Assembly: GCA_016928995.1 (NCBI GenBank)
Contig: JAFGJS010000026.1
Coordinates: forward strand, 1 to 64,000
DNA length: 64,000 bases
Source: Candidatus Sumerlaeota bacterium
Lineage (GTDB): Bacteria > Sumerlaeota > Sumerlaeia > JAFGJS01
Direction: 5' to 3'
Shown in pieces: positions 50,729 through 59,529 of the stretch. A model generated the notes under the pieces. That model did not search any database and was not told the origin of the DNA. It was given only the letters and a program-made list of their open reading frames with translations. Each line of letters opens with the position of its first letter. Position 1 is the stretch's first letter. A program made the translations under genes and the position numbers.

Positions 50729-51211
50729 GACGCCTTGTCTCCTGAAGAAGAAAATAATCCCGGGCGCCTGAAACGCTTGACAGCGCGCAAGGAGCCCGGG
50801 GATCGCTTTGCTGAATTAATATACACTGCTTGTTATCATGATCGTAATCGTACACCTCACAAGATCAACAAGTACGTATACGAACGCCACTGCTTCGCAG
50901 AACAGGATTTCGATTCATACTTATTTCGGTTATTACCCGGACATAATACTAAGAAATACAGAAAATCGATCTCCTGCGTTGTTGCCAAGTTTGATGTAAT
51001 CGCAGGAAATCCAGATGATCGTCGTTGAAAAAGAAAATTCGGCCGGGAGTTGAACTCCCGGCCGAGATCCCTTACGCTGGATTACGTCTTTTCGTAGCCT
51101 GCATTCGGGTGATTTTTTTGACTGCCCACCCCTTGCCGTTTAGCCCTTATGGGTCTCTTCAACACTGCTTGGGTTCTGGAACAGCCGGATGCCAATCAAC
51201 GGCGTTGCGCA
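50729..51211. other. intergenic region with two hairpins
   Basis: About 480 bases. A weak hairpin (arms at 50759-50769 and 50790-50800, GGGC/GCCC core) follows ilvB without a T run. The strong 12-bp hairpin at 51039-51065 is the terminator of the cold-shock gene on the minus strand. Open frames here (50735-51028, and 51025-51315 partly over csp) lack start signals and are treated as chance. Confidence 0.5.
51039..51065 (-). terminator. Rho-independent terminator of the cold-shock gene
   Basis: A perfect 12-bp stem (TCGGCCGGGAGT / ACTCCCGGCCGA) with a TGA loop. On the minus strand it is followed by AATTTTCTTTTTC, a T-rich tract. It lies about 150 bases after the csp stop. Confidence 0.75.
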
Positions 51212-51415
51212 TTAGAGTGCGCGGACGTTGGTGGCTTCCGGACCTTTACGCCCCTGGCCAGCCTCAAATTCCACTTTCTGGCCTTCAGCTAACGTCCGAA
51301 AGCCATCCATGTTGATGTTGGTGTGGTGGATGAATAAATCAGCGCCACCACTGTCGGGTTCAATAAAACCATAGCCTTTCTTTTCATTGAACCATTTGAC
51401 AGTCCCAGTTTCCAA
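51212..51415 (-). CDS. cold-shock domain protein
   Basis: A 67-residue OB-fold protein, the family's usual length. [19 protein letters not shown] includes the RNP1 motif KGYGFIEP, and DLFIHHTNI is RNP2. It binds single-stranded RNA/DNA and melts structures. I start at TTG 51415, which has GGAGGAG 5 bases upstream and gives the usual N-terminus LETGTVKW. The open frame continues upstream to an ATG, but those residues do not fit the family. A promoter-like pair lies at 51494-51524 and a terminator at 51039-51065. Confidence 0.92.
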   Translation of the reverse strand: METGTVKWFNEKKGYGFIEPDSGGADLFIHHTNINMDGFRTLAEGQKVEFEAGQGRKGPEATNVRAL

Positions 51416-51493
51416 CGGTACTCCTCCTCGACCCATTGAATGGGCCATGTTTTTCTTGGATTGCCCGATAAGATAGAATGACAATCGTATATA

Positions 51494-51524
51494 ATATTAG
51501 CATAACAGCATAATCACGTGTCAA
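51494..51524 (-). promoter_or_regulatory. candidate promoter for the cold-shock gene
   Basis: Minus-strand TTGACA (51524-51519) and an extended -10 TGCTAATAT (TAATAT at 51499-51494) are separated by 19 bases, slightly long. It would give a leader of about 70 bases. The leader holds a small GGCCCATT/AATGGGTC hairpin. Confidence 0.4.
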
Positions 51525-51713
51525 TCACTCATTTTAAGAATTTTATCGGTGTCAACAAGTATTGTTCTATCAAACCATCCGCGTTCCGCCAGATCATCCG
51601 CCATCTAATCGGGCGTTTACGTGAATCCAATTTCGGGTTTTCGAAGCGCATTTTTTTTCACCATGCGTCGTTTTGCTTTGCGCGTCCGACCTGTTTTCAG
51701 GCATGACTAACGC

Positions 51714-52910
51714 ATGATTGATCGCCGTTTTAATATCGCATTCGTGGTTCAACGCTATGGCTCGGAGGTGCTGGGGGGCGCGGAAACGCTGTGCCGCATG
51801 TACGCCGAAGCGTTAAGCCCGCATTGCCACGTGGAAACGCTGACAACCTGCGCGCGAGATTATGAGACATGGAACAATCATTATCCCGCCGGCGTGAGCG
51901 AGGAACGCGGTGTACGTATACGTCGCTTTCCCGTGGATCATCCGCGCGAAACCGGACGTTTCAACCGAGTCGACCGCTCGATCACGCGAAATGCACATTG
52001 GCTCGTGGACGAGCATCAGTGGATGCGGCTTCAGGGTCCGGTCTGCACGCGGTTGACACGCTTCATCGAAGAGCGCCGGAATCATTATGATGCTTTTGTA
52101 TTTTTTGGATATTTATACGCTACGACCTTCTACAACTTAGCGGCGGTGCAAGATCGAGCGTGGCTCTTCCCATTCACTCATGACGAACCGCCGGTGTATC
52201 TGCGTATCTTCGAGCAAGTGTTTCGCAATCCCCGCTGTCTTTTCTTTCTGACGCCGGAGGAGCGCGATTTCACGCAGCGGCGTTTCGGACCATGGCTGCC
52301 TGACGGCGAGGTGCTGGGCGTTGGGCTTGCCGCGCAAACGCCCGTTCTGCATGAAGCCGTGGAGCGCTTCCGCCATCGGCACGGCTTGAATCGTCCGTAT
52401 ATTCTCTACGCCGGACGACTGGATCCTTCAAAAAACGCGGATCAATTGCTGCGCGACTACCTCGCGCTGAAGGAACACTGGCCGGAAGGGCCGGATTTGG
52501 TGTTGATCGGCCGCGGAGAACTAGCGCTTCCTGTCCGCCCTGATATCAAAGCGCTGGGTTATATCGATGAGCAAGACAAACGTGCCGCGATGACAGACGC
52601 ATTATGCCTGGCGCTTCCCTCAATACAGGAAAGTCTTTCCATCGTGCTGCTGGAAAGCTGGCTGGCTGGACGACCGGCGCTGGTTCATCGTGATTGCGCC
52701 GCGGCGCTGGGGCAAACGCGTAGAGCGCAAGGCGGATTATGCTATCGCGGCGCGGGGGAATTCAGAGCGGCTGTACGGCAATTGACTGAAAATCCAGCGG
52801 AAGCGATACAACTCGGTAAGCAAGGCCAGAGATATGTGCTACATTATTATCATTGGCCCGAAATTTTACAAAAACTTTTTCATAACCTATTTCGAGATAC
52901 TGTAGTCTGA
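51714..52910 (+). CDS. GT4-family glycosyltransferase, paralogue of the one at 4188-5468
   Basis: A 398-residue GT-B enzyme. The N-terminus FNIAFVVQRYGSEVLGGAET matches the first residues of the gene at 4188-5468 (IAFVVQRYG, GGAE). The C-terminal domain has YILYAGRLDPSKNADQLLRD, then CLALPSIQESLSIVLLESWL with the E-x7-E motif and GRPALVH. The proteins differ enough to be distant paralogues. It is followed after 47 bases by a membrane protein of unknown function. The sugar and acceptor are unknown. Envelope-glycan genes lie just downstream. Confidence 0.88.
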   Translation: MIDRRFNIAFVVQRYGSEVLGGAETLCRMYAEALSPHCHVETLTTCARDYETWNNHYPAGVSEERGVRIRRFPVDHPRETGRFNRVDRSITRNAHWLVDEHQWMRLQGPVCTRLTRFIEERRNHYDAFVFFGYLYATTFYNLAAVQDRAWLFPFTHDEPPVYLRIFEQVFRNPRCLFFLTPEERDFTQRRFGPWLPDGEVLGVGLAAQTPVLHEAVERFRHRHGLNRPYILYAGRLDPSKNADQLLRDYLALKEHWPEGPDLVLIGRGELALPVRPDIKALGYIDEQDKRAAMTDALCLALPSIQESLSIVLLESWLAGRPALVHRDCAAALGQTRRAQGGLCYRGAGEFRAAVRQLTENPAEAIQLGKQGQRYVLHYYHWPEILQKLFHNLFRDTVV

Positions 52911-52957
52911 TATTCTAAGTGCATGACATCGTTTCATGCGGCTAGGAAGCATCCCCG

Positions 52958-53434
52958 ATGATTTACAAAGGATGTTTGAAATATTGGCGAATTGGCATTT
53001 TTTTACCCTTGATTTATATCGTTATTTGCCTGTTCGTCGAAAGGATGTATTTTCAGTCTCGACCAGCCCCCGGATTTAGCCGGCTCGCTCCCGAAACCTT
53101 CGTTCTTGTATCGCGGATCGCCTTCAGTATTGGCATCCTGTGCATCCCCGTGCTGTATTTGTTGAAACGCTTTTGGTGGGCCTCGGAAGGCGCTTTACGG
53201 CGCATGAATTCTCCAGAAAAAATGCTGCATCAACTCATCTTGCGCTATCTTTATCTCCTGTGCGTATGTGACTTGATCGGCTTTACAGGCATGGTTTTGT
53301 ATTTGGTCCAAGGACAAATGGAAGTGGCATTACGCTTATGCTGTGTTTCGATGCTGGCATATGCCGTTGTGTATCCACCTCGTCTTAAAATCGATTCAAT
53401 CTATTTTGACCTTGATCAAGATCGGAAATCATGA
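52958..53434 (+). CDS. four-helix membrane protein of unknown function
   Basis: A 158-residue protein with hydrophobic segments at about residues 11-30 (IGIFLPLIYIVICLFV), 45-64 (VLVSRIAFSIGILCIPVLYL), 93-113 (YLYLLCVCDLIGFTGMVLYL) and 120-140 (LRLCCVSMLAYAVVY). No family is recognised. It lies 47 bases after the GT4 gene and could be its membrane partner. A gap of 299 bases to the XRE regulator follows. Confidence 0.72.
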   Translation: MIYKGCLKYWRIGIFLPLIYIVICLFVERMYFQSRPAPGFSRLAPETFVLVSRIAFSIGILCIPVLYLLKRFWWASEGALRRMNSPEKMLHQLILRYLYLLCVCDLIGFTGMVLYLVQGQMEVALRLCCVSMLAYAVVYPPRLKIDSIYFDLDQDRKS

Positions 53435-53587
53435 TAATATTATTCGTTGTCGAAATATAACAATAAATGGTTATTGGAAAGCGAACTGTTGATTAGTTTC
53501 AAGGCTTCAATAAACCAGAAAAAATCAAAAAAGTGGTAAAAAAAGGGCGTCAATGGGGAAAAATGTATGTTGTGGTACAATTAACCA

Positions 53588-53618
53588 TTGACAGTTTCTT
53601 TTTGACATCTTCTAAAAT
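53588..53618 (+). promoter_or_regulatory. candidate promoter upstream of the XRE regulator
   Basis: TTGACA at 53588-53593 and TAAAAT at 53613-53618 are separated by 19 bases. A second TTGACA sits at 53602-53607, 14 bases after the first. An 8-G run lies between this and the start at 53734. The repeated -35-like boxes could also be a regulator site. Weak support only. Confidence 0.3.
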
Positions 53619-53733
53619 AACAAAATTGGTGGGGGGGGCGGTAGAAAAGAGTGTCCGTATCAAAAACGGGGTCGCTTCAACATCATAACATCTTATTAGC
53701 AAGTTCATTTCAATCGATGCAAAGGGAAAAAGT

Positions 53734-54285
53734 ATGGACAATCTGCTGGGCAAAAGGATACAGGAACTGCGCAAGCGGATGGCGATGACGCAAGATCAGT
53801 TTGGCACGAAATATGGCGTTTCGGGGCCGGCGATCTTCAAGTTCGAAAAAAACTATGTCAAGCCATCGCTGGAATTATGGATGCGCATGTCGGAAGATTG
53901 CGGGATGAGCGAACGTCAAGCCGTTCTGCTCTGGGTGAAGGCGAAATTGCCTGAGCGTTATCATGAGTATATCGATCTGCAAGGCGCAGATGAACTGGCC
54001 GTTGGAGAGACCTCTTCTAAATATGCCGTTCTCGAAGGTGTTCCCGAATATACACAGGTGACGGATCGCGAGCTTTTGCGGAAAATGCTGAAGAGCGACG
54101 ATAGTCTGCCGCTGGGCATCCGCGAGTTGGTGGCGGACGATGAGTTTTGGGTAGTGTTCAAGCCGACTGGCGCCGAAATCTACGGCGTCGTCCAGAAATT
54201 CGGCATGTTCCATAATGGCTCCAAAGCTTTATTTTCCGAAGCGTTGCGCTTGATGCGCAATTTCCTGGCCAACGAGGCGATGTAA
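53734..54285 (+). CDS. XRE-family helix-turn-helix regulator
   Basis: A 183-residue protein. Residues about 5-60 form a Cro/C1-type HTH: GKRIQELRKRMAMTQDQFGT, then YGVSGPAIFKFEKNYVKPSL, where the recognition helix sits. The C-terminal 110 residues are an unassigned acidic effector domain (ELVADDEFWVVFKPTGAEIY). It should bind DNA as a dimer and regulate neighbouring or its own expression. A hairpin-plus-T terminator follows at 54342-54376. It lies between glycan genes but no target is identifiable. Confidence 0.87.
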   Translation: MDNLLGKRIQELRKRMAMTQDQFGTKYGVSGPAIFKFEKNYVKPSLELWMRMSEDCGMSERQAVLLWVKAKLPERYHEYIDLQGADELAVGETSSKYAVLEGVPEYTQVTDRELLRKMLKSDDSLPLGIRELVADDEFWVVFKPTGAEIYGVVQKFGMFHNGSKALFSEALRLMRNFLANEAM

Positions 54286-54341
54286 GCCAATTGTCAATGG
54301 GGATGCTTGAAACACCCTCTTTTTGAAACAACAACAAATCC

Positions 54342-54376
54342 GGCGCGGCATGCTGCATGCCGCGCCGTTTGATTTT
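54342..54376. terminator. bidirectional Rho-independent terminator
   Basis: A 12-bp GC-rich palindrome, GGCGCGGCATGC / GCATGCCGCGCC, runs 54342-54366. On the plus strand it is followed by GTTTGATTTTT. On the minus strand it is followed by a moderately T-rich tract, so it may stop both the XRE gene and kdsA, which converge here. Confidence 0.75.
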
Positions 54377-54389
54377 TAAATGCCGTGTC

Positions 54390-55229
54390 TTATTCCACAG
54401 GCGCGCGAACTGCAATGTGCAGACGGACGAGAGTTCTGAGCAACTCTTCAAGCTCTTCGAGTGGAACTGAATTGGGACCGTCGCTGAGAGCCTTGGACGG
54501 ATCATCATGGGTTTCGATAAAAATGGCGTCAATTCCGGCGGCGACGGCGGCGCGTGAGAGCGGCGCGATGAATTCGCGCTGGCCGCCGCTGCTCGTTCCC
54601 TGGCCGCCAGGGAGTTGCACGGAGTGCGTGGCGTCGTAAATCACAGGATAGCCCGTTTCACGCATGATGACAAGGGAGCGCATGTCGCTCACCAGATTAT
54701 TGTAACCAAAGGACGCTCCACGTTCAGTGAGCAGGATGTTGCGGTTGCCCGTTGATTCAATTTTAGCCAGCGCCTGCTTCATATCCCACGGCGCGAGAAA
54801 TTGGCCTTTCTTCACATTGACCGGAAGACCGGTCTCGCCGGCGGATATGAGCAGGTCAGTCTGACGGCAGAGGAACGCGGGGATTTGCATTGCATCAACG
54901 GCATCAGCGGCGCGTGAAACCTGATCCACAGCATGGATATCCGTCAACACAGGGCAGCCCACACGCCCTCTCACCGCAGCAAGCAGTTCAAGACCGGCGT
55001 CCATTCCAGGACCGCGATAGGATTGGATGGAAGAGCGGTTGGCTTTGTCGAATGAGGCCTTGAAGATAAACGGCATCTTCACCCGTCCGGCGATCTGCGC
55101 GACGGCTTCGGCCATTTTCATAACATGTTCAGGCGATTCGATCACACAGGGACCGGCGATCAAGGCCAGCGGAGCTTCGCCGCCAATTGTGACGCCGCCA
55201 ATCAGAACCGGGCGAGTTTTCGAGATCAA
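54390..55229 (-). CDS. kdsA: 3-deoxy-D-manno-octulosonate-8-phosphate synthase (KdsA)
   Basis: A 279-residue TIM-barrel aldolase that joins PEP and D-arabinose 5-phosphate to make KDO8P for LPS. Family landmarks are [62 protein letters not shown] and [21 protein letters not shown] start at a TTG at 55229 because AGAAGGAC sits upstream; a TTG at 55268 opens the longer frame. It follows the GT2 gene by 42 bases and should be co-transcribed. Presence of kdsA indicates a Gram-negative cell envelope. Confidence 0.94.
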   Translation of the reverse strand: MISKTRPVLIGGVTIGGEAPLALIAGPCVIESPEHVMKMAEAVAQIAGRVKMPFIFKASFDKANRSSIQSYRGPGMDAGLELLAAVRGRVGCPVLTDIHAVDQVSRAADAVDAMQIPAFLCRQTDLLISAGETGLPVNVKKGQFLAPWDMKQALAKIESTGNRNILLTERGASFGYNNLVSDMRSLVIMRETGYPVIYDATHSVQLPGGQGTSSGGQREFIAPLSRAAVAAGIDAIFIETHDDPSKALSDGPNSVPLEELEELLRTLVRLHIAVRAPVE

Positions 55230-55271
55230 AGTGGAGTCCTTCTCTTTTGCGGATCGCAAAGACAACAATGC

Positions 55272-55970
55272 TTACTGCTTACCGAAACCGAGTCCGTATT
55301 TGACGATGCACCACACAGCGCGAAAGCCGTCCCGCATGCCGATTTTCTTGCCTTCATCATAGGTGCGCCCGGCGTAGGAAATGCCGACCTCATAAAAACG
55401 CAGGTGGCGCCGCGCGAGCTTAGCCGTGATTTCAGGCTCAAAGCCGAAACGGTCCTCTTCGATTTCCAATCCCTCGATCGACGATCGGCGGAACATCTTG
55501 TAGCATGTCTCCATGTCAGTCAGGTTGATGTTGGTGAACATGTTGGACAGCAAGGTCAACATCTTATTGCCCATCATGTGCCAGAAATACAGCACGCGAT
55601 GCGGCCGACCGCCCAGAAAGCGCGAACCGTACACCACATCGGCATGGTTTTTCAGCAATGGCTCAAGAAGAAGCCGGTATTCCTGCGGATCGTATTCAAG
55701 GTCGGCGTCCTGAATGACAACGAAATCGCCGGTGGCATGCTTGAAGCCCGTGCGCAAGGCGGCGCCTTTGCCCATGTTCTTTTCATGCAGAATTATCTTA
55801 TCGACCTGCGGCTCCAATTGATGGTAGAGTTCGCGTGTGCCGTCGGTCGAACAATCGTCCACCAGGATGATTTCCATTTCGAGTTCCACGGCGCGGACGG
55901 CGCGGATCAATTCCGGCAAAGTTTCGACTTCGTTATATACTGGGATAACGACGCTCAGTAATTTGGGCAT
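55272..55970 (-). CDS. GT2-family glycosyltransferase (DPM1/dolichyl-phosphate-like)
   Basis: A 232-residue GT-A fold enzyme. [35 protein letters not shown] (the D-x-D-like donor site), [20 protein letters not shown] and [14 protein letters not shown] are all GT2 hallmarks. [20 protein letters not shown] matches polyprenyl-phosphate glycosyltransferases of the DPM1 type. It should transfer a sugar from nucleotide-sugar to a polyprenyl phosphate. I start at ATG 55970, not the longer frame. The gene leads kdsA on the minus strand. Confidence 0.9.
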   Translation of the reverse strand: MPKLLSVVIPVYNEVETLPELIRAVRAVELEMEIILVDDCSTDGTRELYHQLEPQVDKIILHEKNMGKGAALRTGFKHATGDFVVIQDADLEYDPQEYRLLLEPLLKNHADVVYGSRFLGGRPHRVLYFWHMMGNKMLTLLSNMFTNINLTDMETCYKMFRRSSIEGLEIEEDRFGFEPEITAKLARRHLRFYEVGISYAGRTYDEGKKIGMRDGFRAVWCIVKYGLGFGKQ

Positions 55971-56250
55971 GATAAAGTATCCGCATTCGCCAACTAATGA
56001 TGCTTGACCGATCTTGGCGCATTTTAGTGAGGGAAATTCGTTGATCAAGCAAAAAGCGCCCAAAACGCGCTCAGGCCCATATAAGCCTATCGCGCAACGG
56101 TAAAACGCAGGATAAATTGCTTGATCTTCGATGTTTCGGAAACTATTGCTTCAGTTCGAAGAAAATAAAGCAACGCAATCCGATCAAGAAACGCCGAATC
56201 CTCCAGCAGGACTCTGGCGGATCAATGTTAAGGGCGCGAGGCCGACAGGC

Positions 56251-58179
56251 ATGCCAGAGCAACAAGTTGCGGAGAATCCAAACAAGCCGACCCGCTCACA
56301 GCGAGCGTGGTTTCTCATCTCGGTGGATGCGTTTTTCATTGCGGCGGCTCTGCTGCTTGCTTATGTGCTTGGCTTCGATCAAGGAAGCGACGAACAAAAA
56401 ATCTATCTTCCGCAATACCTGTGGATCGCCGGACCGGCCGTGGTCATCCGTCTGCTGGTCTTCTGGTTCTCCGGACATTATCGCAGCATCACTATTTTTT
56501 CCTCCATCCATGAAATCATCAGCATGGGCTACGCCATCCTGATCGGCACGATCATCTTCTTTTTATTGAATCCGATCTATGGGCATTGGCATCCGCCGGC
56601 TGATCTGCTTGGGCAACTAGGCCGTCTGGTCGAGGCCGACGGCACAATGCTGCGCATTCCATGGAGAATCCTATGCCTGGAGGGCATTCTTTCATTTCTG
56701 TTGGTTGGATTTGCACGAATCTGGCCGCGCGTATTTATCATCTATTTTTCCACCAAGCATGAGGATGAGCATCGCGTGGTGATCATCGGAGCGAACAAGG
56801 CGGGGGTGAACGCCGCAAGAATGCTCAATGAAGATCCGACATCGGCTTATCGGCCAGTGGCTTTCATCGATGATAATGTTTCGTTGCACGGCAAAATGGT
56901 TTCGGGCATACCCGTGGCGGGCAGTTTGGAGCGCTTGCAGGAAACCGTGGAGTTGCGCAAAGCCGATGAGATTCTGATCGCTCTGCCGGATGCCGCCCCG
57001 AAGGACATTCAGAAAATCATCAATGAATGTGAAAAGGCGCACGTCTCCTTCCGGCGCATTCCCAGCGTGGATGAGGTGATGAGCGGTCGAGTGACCGTGG
57101 ATCAGTTGCGGCCCGTGGAGATTGAGGACTTGCTGGGACGGCCGCAGGTCGATCTGGTTCTCAGCCCGGATCGCAACTATCTGAGCGGCGAGTGCGTGCT
57201 GATCACTGGCGCGGGCGGCTCGATCGGATCGGAGCTCGTGCGGCAATGCCTGAAGCACGATCCGGAGCAGCTCGTGCTGATGGGGCGCGGCGAGAACAGC
57301 ATCTATGAGATCGCTACGGAGTTGGGTTACGATTACAAATCGACACAGCTGCGCCTGGTGATCGGCGACGTGCGCAATGAAGAGAAACTGCGCTGGGTGT
57401 TCGAGAAATATCGTCCGGGCATCGTCTTCCATGCGGCGGCGCATAAGCATGTGCCGCTGATGGAATTGCATCCGGACGAGGCGATTGAAAACAACGTGTT
57501 CGGCACGTTGCGCTGCGCCCAACTGGCCGACGAATTCAAGGTGAAAAAATTCATCCTGATTTCCACCGACAAGGCGGTGCGTCCGACCAACGTGATGGGA
57601 GCGAGCAAACGCTTGGCCGAAATGGCCGTGCAGACGGTCTCGCAACATTCAAACGTGGCGTTTCACGTTGTGCGTTTTGGCAATGTGCTGGGGAGCCGGG
57701 GATCGGTGATCCCTCTGATGCAGCGGCAGGTGCGGAATGGCGGACCGGTGACCGTGACGCATCCGGAAGTGACGCGCTATTTCATGACCATCCCCGAAGC
57801 GTGCAGCCTGGTGATTCAAGCCGGATCTTTCAACGACAAGAACCAACTGTTCCTGCTGGATATGGGCCAACCGGTGAAGATCATCGACCTGGCGCGCAAC
57901 ATCATCACGCTGTCCGGTTATGAGCCAGAGGAAGACATCGAAATTGTTTACACTGGCTTGCGGCCGGGCGAAAAACTCAAGGAAGAACTGCTTACTCAGG
58001 GCGAAGGAATACACAAGACCGAACTGGGCAAACTATTCGTGGCCGAACGCGAGCCGATTGATCCCGAGCAATTCACACAAACCCTGGAGCGCTTGCGCAA
58101 AGCGGCGCGTGAGAAAAACACCGATGAAATCCGCGCCATCCTGCACGACGCCGTCCCGGATTATTCTCCCGCGCCATGA
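56251..58179 (+). CDS. CapD/WbpM-like nucleotide-sugar 4,6-dehydratase/epimerase
   Basis: About 642 residues. Four N-terminal membrane helices (first ISVDAFFIAAALLLAYVLGF) are followed by a CoA-binding-like domain (VVIIGANKAGVNAARML). The extended SDR domain holds LITGAGGSIGSELVRQCLKH and VIGDVRNEEKLRWVF. Then FHAAAHKHVPLMELHPDEAI and LISTDKAVRPTNVMGASKRL follow, where WbpM-type proteins lack the YxxxK Tyr. These enzymes make UDP-sugars for capsule or O-antigen. GAGG 9 bases upstream favours the ATG at 56251; the open frame extends to 56131 without a site. Confidence 0.9.
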   Translation: MPEQQVAENPNKPTRSQRAWFLISVDAFFIAAALLLAYVLGFDQGSDEQKIYLPQYLWIAGPAVVIRLLVFWFSGHYRSITIFSSIHEIISMGYAILIGTIIFFLLNPIYGHWHPPADLLGQLGRLVEADGTMLRIPWRILCLEGILSFLLVGFARIWPRVFIIYFSTKHEDEHRVVIIGANKAGVNAARMLNEDPTSAYRPVAFIDDNVSLHGKMVSGIPVAGSLERLQETVELRKADEILIALPDAAPKDIQKIINECEKAHVSFRRIPSVDEVMSGRVTVDQLRPVEIEDLLGRPQVDLVLSPDRNYLSGECVLITGAGGSIGSELVRQCLKHDPEQLVLMGRGENSIYEIATELGYDYKSTQLRLVIGDVRNEEKLRWVFEKYRPGIVFHAAAHKHVPLMELHPDEAIENNVFGTLRCAQLADEFKVKKFILISTDKAVRPTNVMGASKRLAEMAVQTVSQHSNVAFHVVRFGNVLGSRGSVIPLMQRQVRNGGPVTVTHPEVTRYFMTIPEACSLVIQAGSFNDKNQLFLLDMGQPVKIIDLARNIITLSGYEPEEDIEIVYTGLRPGEKLKEELLTQGEGIHKTELGKLFVAEREPIDPEQFTQTLERLRKAAREKNTDEIRAILHDAVPDYSPAP

Positions 58180-58566
58180 TGACGCCAATTTTTCCGGCGC
58201 CAATTCCAAAAGGCGGAAGTTCAGAGCGAGAGCAAGGATAACATCCTCAATTGTCCCGAAGGGACTCGGGACTATGATGCCATCCGGTGAATTGTTTTTT
58301 TTGCGCCAACGGTAGCTCTGCAAAGATGCGCCCCTGTATAAGCGCATCGCGCTTTTGCGCTTGTGTATTTGTCGCTTGCGTTTGGACATGCACGGGGCGT
58401 AAAAGGACTTTGAGCGCCTGCAAAACTGCTCCGCACGGCTGTAAGAGTACTCTGCACACCTGTAAAAGCGTTCCAACGGCCGGTAAGAGTGCTTCGACAG
58501 CCCGCGAAAGCGGTCAGGCGAAGTAAAACATTGTGAGATAATGACGAAGGATTGGATACATCCGAT
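58180..58566. other. intergenic region before the restriction-modification genes
   Basis: About 390 bases without a supported gene. The 21-bp tandem repeat tract (58399-58529) occupies its second half. The first half is unremarkable and could hold a promoter. Small frames in the tract encode heptad-like peptides in several frames, but none has a ribosome site. Confidence 0.5.
58399..58529. repeat. degenerate 21-bp tandem repeat tract
   Basis: Five consecutive 21-bp units begin GTAAAAG, GCAAAAC, GTAAGAG, GTAAAAG and GTAAGAG at 58399, 58420, 58441, 58462 and 58483. A sixth, shorter unit (58504-58522) and a final GTAAAAC follow. Period 21 is exact for five units; the other positions are about half conserved (CGGCTG/CACCTG-like ends). 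The period is in phase with a heptapeptide in each frame. It sits about 40 bases before the XamI-type endonuclease gene. Confidence 0.8.
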
Positions 58567-59529
58567 ATGTCCGTGAATATGGACAAGCCGCACCTTTGGA
58601 AGGCCGATGTAGCACGATCGGTTGACTTCTACAATGACTGGTTCATGCGGTTTGCCCCGAAGGCCTACAGGGAGACGCGGAAGGAAACGACAAGGCAGGT
58701 TGAAGAGGCACTGAACCTGACAAACAACCTGATGAACATATCGCCAAGCACGCTTACGGAGCACCCGGAGATACTGCCCATTCTTCGCATGACAACGGCT
58801 CCGCCCATTGCCCGCGACAGGCTGATTGGATTGGCGGCCATTGCGCCGAATCTTGTTCGCAATATGGAGTTGAAGCAGCGAATCTCGCCCAACATGGGAG
58901 AAGCGGTGGTCCTTGAAGAATTGGAAAAGGTCGGATCGCTGATCCGGAAATTGGCGGACATGGATATTTTCCCATGGCTGGATAATAAGCATCAGCCGGA
59001 GGAAGCCGAAATCCATCGCGCCGCGACTGTTGTGGCTGATCGTCTCTGTGGAGCCGTGGCTGATCCGATTGTAAGAAATGCTCAGGAACAGCGGCAGTTG
59101 GCTTCCATTCGAAAATGGCTTGAGCAACGGGATTATAGCCATGTCAAGCCGATCTCGATTAAAGAGTTCAGAGAGATGAAGGCAGGAACTTTTGCTTATC
59201 ATCTGAATGTGCCAGTTTCACTGGAAGGCGGACAAACCAAAATCAATATTCCAATAGATGTAGCGGTTATGCCACGCAAAAAAGCCAAGAACGGGCTGCC
59301 AATTCTCGTTGAGTGCAAGTCGGCGGGCGATTTCACAAACACTAACAAGCGGCGGAAAGAAGAGGCCGTAAAGATTGCCCAATTGCGAGCCAACTATGGT
59401 AAGGATGTTTGCTTCATCTTGTTTCTATGCGGCTATTTCGATAGCGGTTATCTCGGCTATGAGGCTGCCGAGGGATTGGATTGGGCTTGGGAGCATCGAA
59501 TCGACGATTTGGCGAAGTTCGGACTATGA
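58567..59529 (+). CDS. XamI-family type II restriction endonuclease
   Basis: About 320 residues. The N-terminus KPHLWKADVARSVDFYNDWF and then RFAPKAYRETRKETTRQVEE are characteristic of XamI-type enzymes as I recall them. The PD-(D/E)-x-K core is visible as INIPIDVAVM, then ILVECKSAGDF (Asp near residue 230, Glu-Cys-Lys near 252). XamI recognises GTCGAC; that specificity here is inference. The start is uncertain: ATG 58567 is chosen, but a TTG at 58552 or ATG at 58594 is possible, and no clear ribosome site fits. The gene overlaps its methyltransferase as ATGA. Confidence 0.87.
   Translation: MSVNMDKPHLWKADVARSVDFYNDWFMRFAPKAYRETRKETTRQVEEALNLTNNLMNISPSTLTEHPEILPILRMTTAPPIARDRLIGLAAIAPNLVRNMELKQRISPNMGEAVVLEELEKVGSLIRKLADMDIFPWLDNKHQPEEAEIHRAATVVADRLCGAVADPIVRNAQEQRQLASIRKWLEQRDYSHVKPISIKEFREMKAGTFAYHLNVPVSLEGGQTKINIPIDVAVMPRKKAKNGLPILVECKSAGDFTNTNKRRKEEAVKIAQLRANYGKDVCFILFLCGYFDSGYLGYEAAEGLDWAWEHRIDDLAKFGL

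Noticed and set aside
50735-51028. 97-codon plus-strand frame after ilvB
   Set aside because: No ribosome site, no recognisable product, and it runs through the hairpin region. Treated as chance.
51039-51065. T-arm-like palindrome that could belong to a tRNA
   Set aside because: Only a hairpin is present; no acceptor, D or anticodon arm flanks it, and it is followed on the minus strand by a T tract. It is a terminator.
58272-59202. Minus-strand frame over the 21-bp repeats with a Tyr/Ser/Arg-rich heptad
   Set aside because: It continues antisense into the XamI-type gene and has no start signal; the heptad is explained by the 21-bp repeat period.
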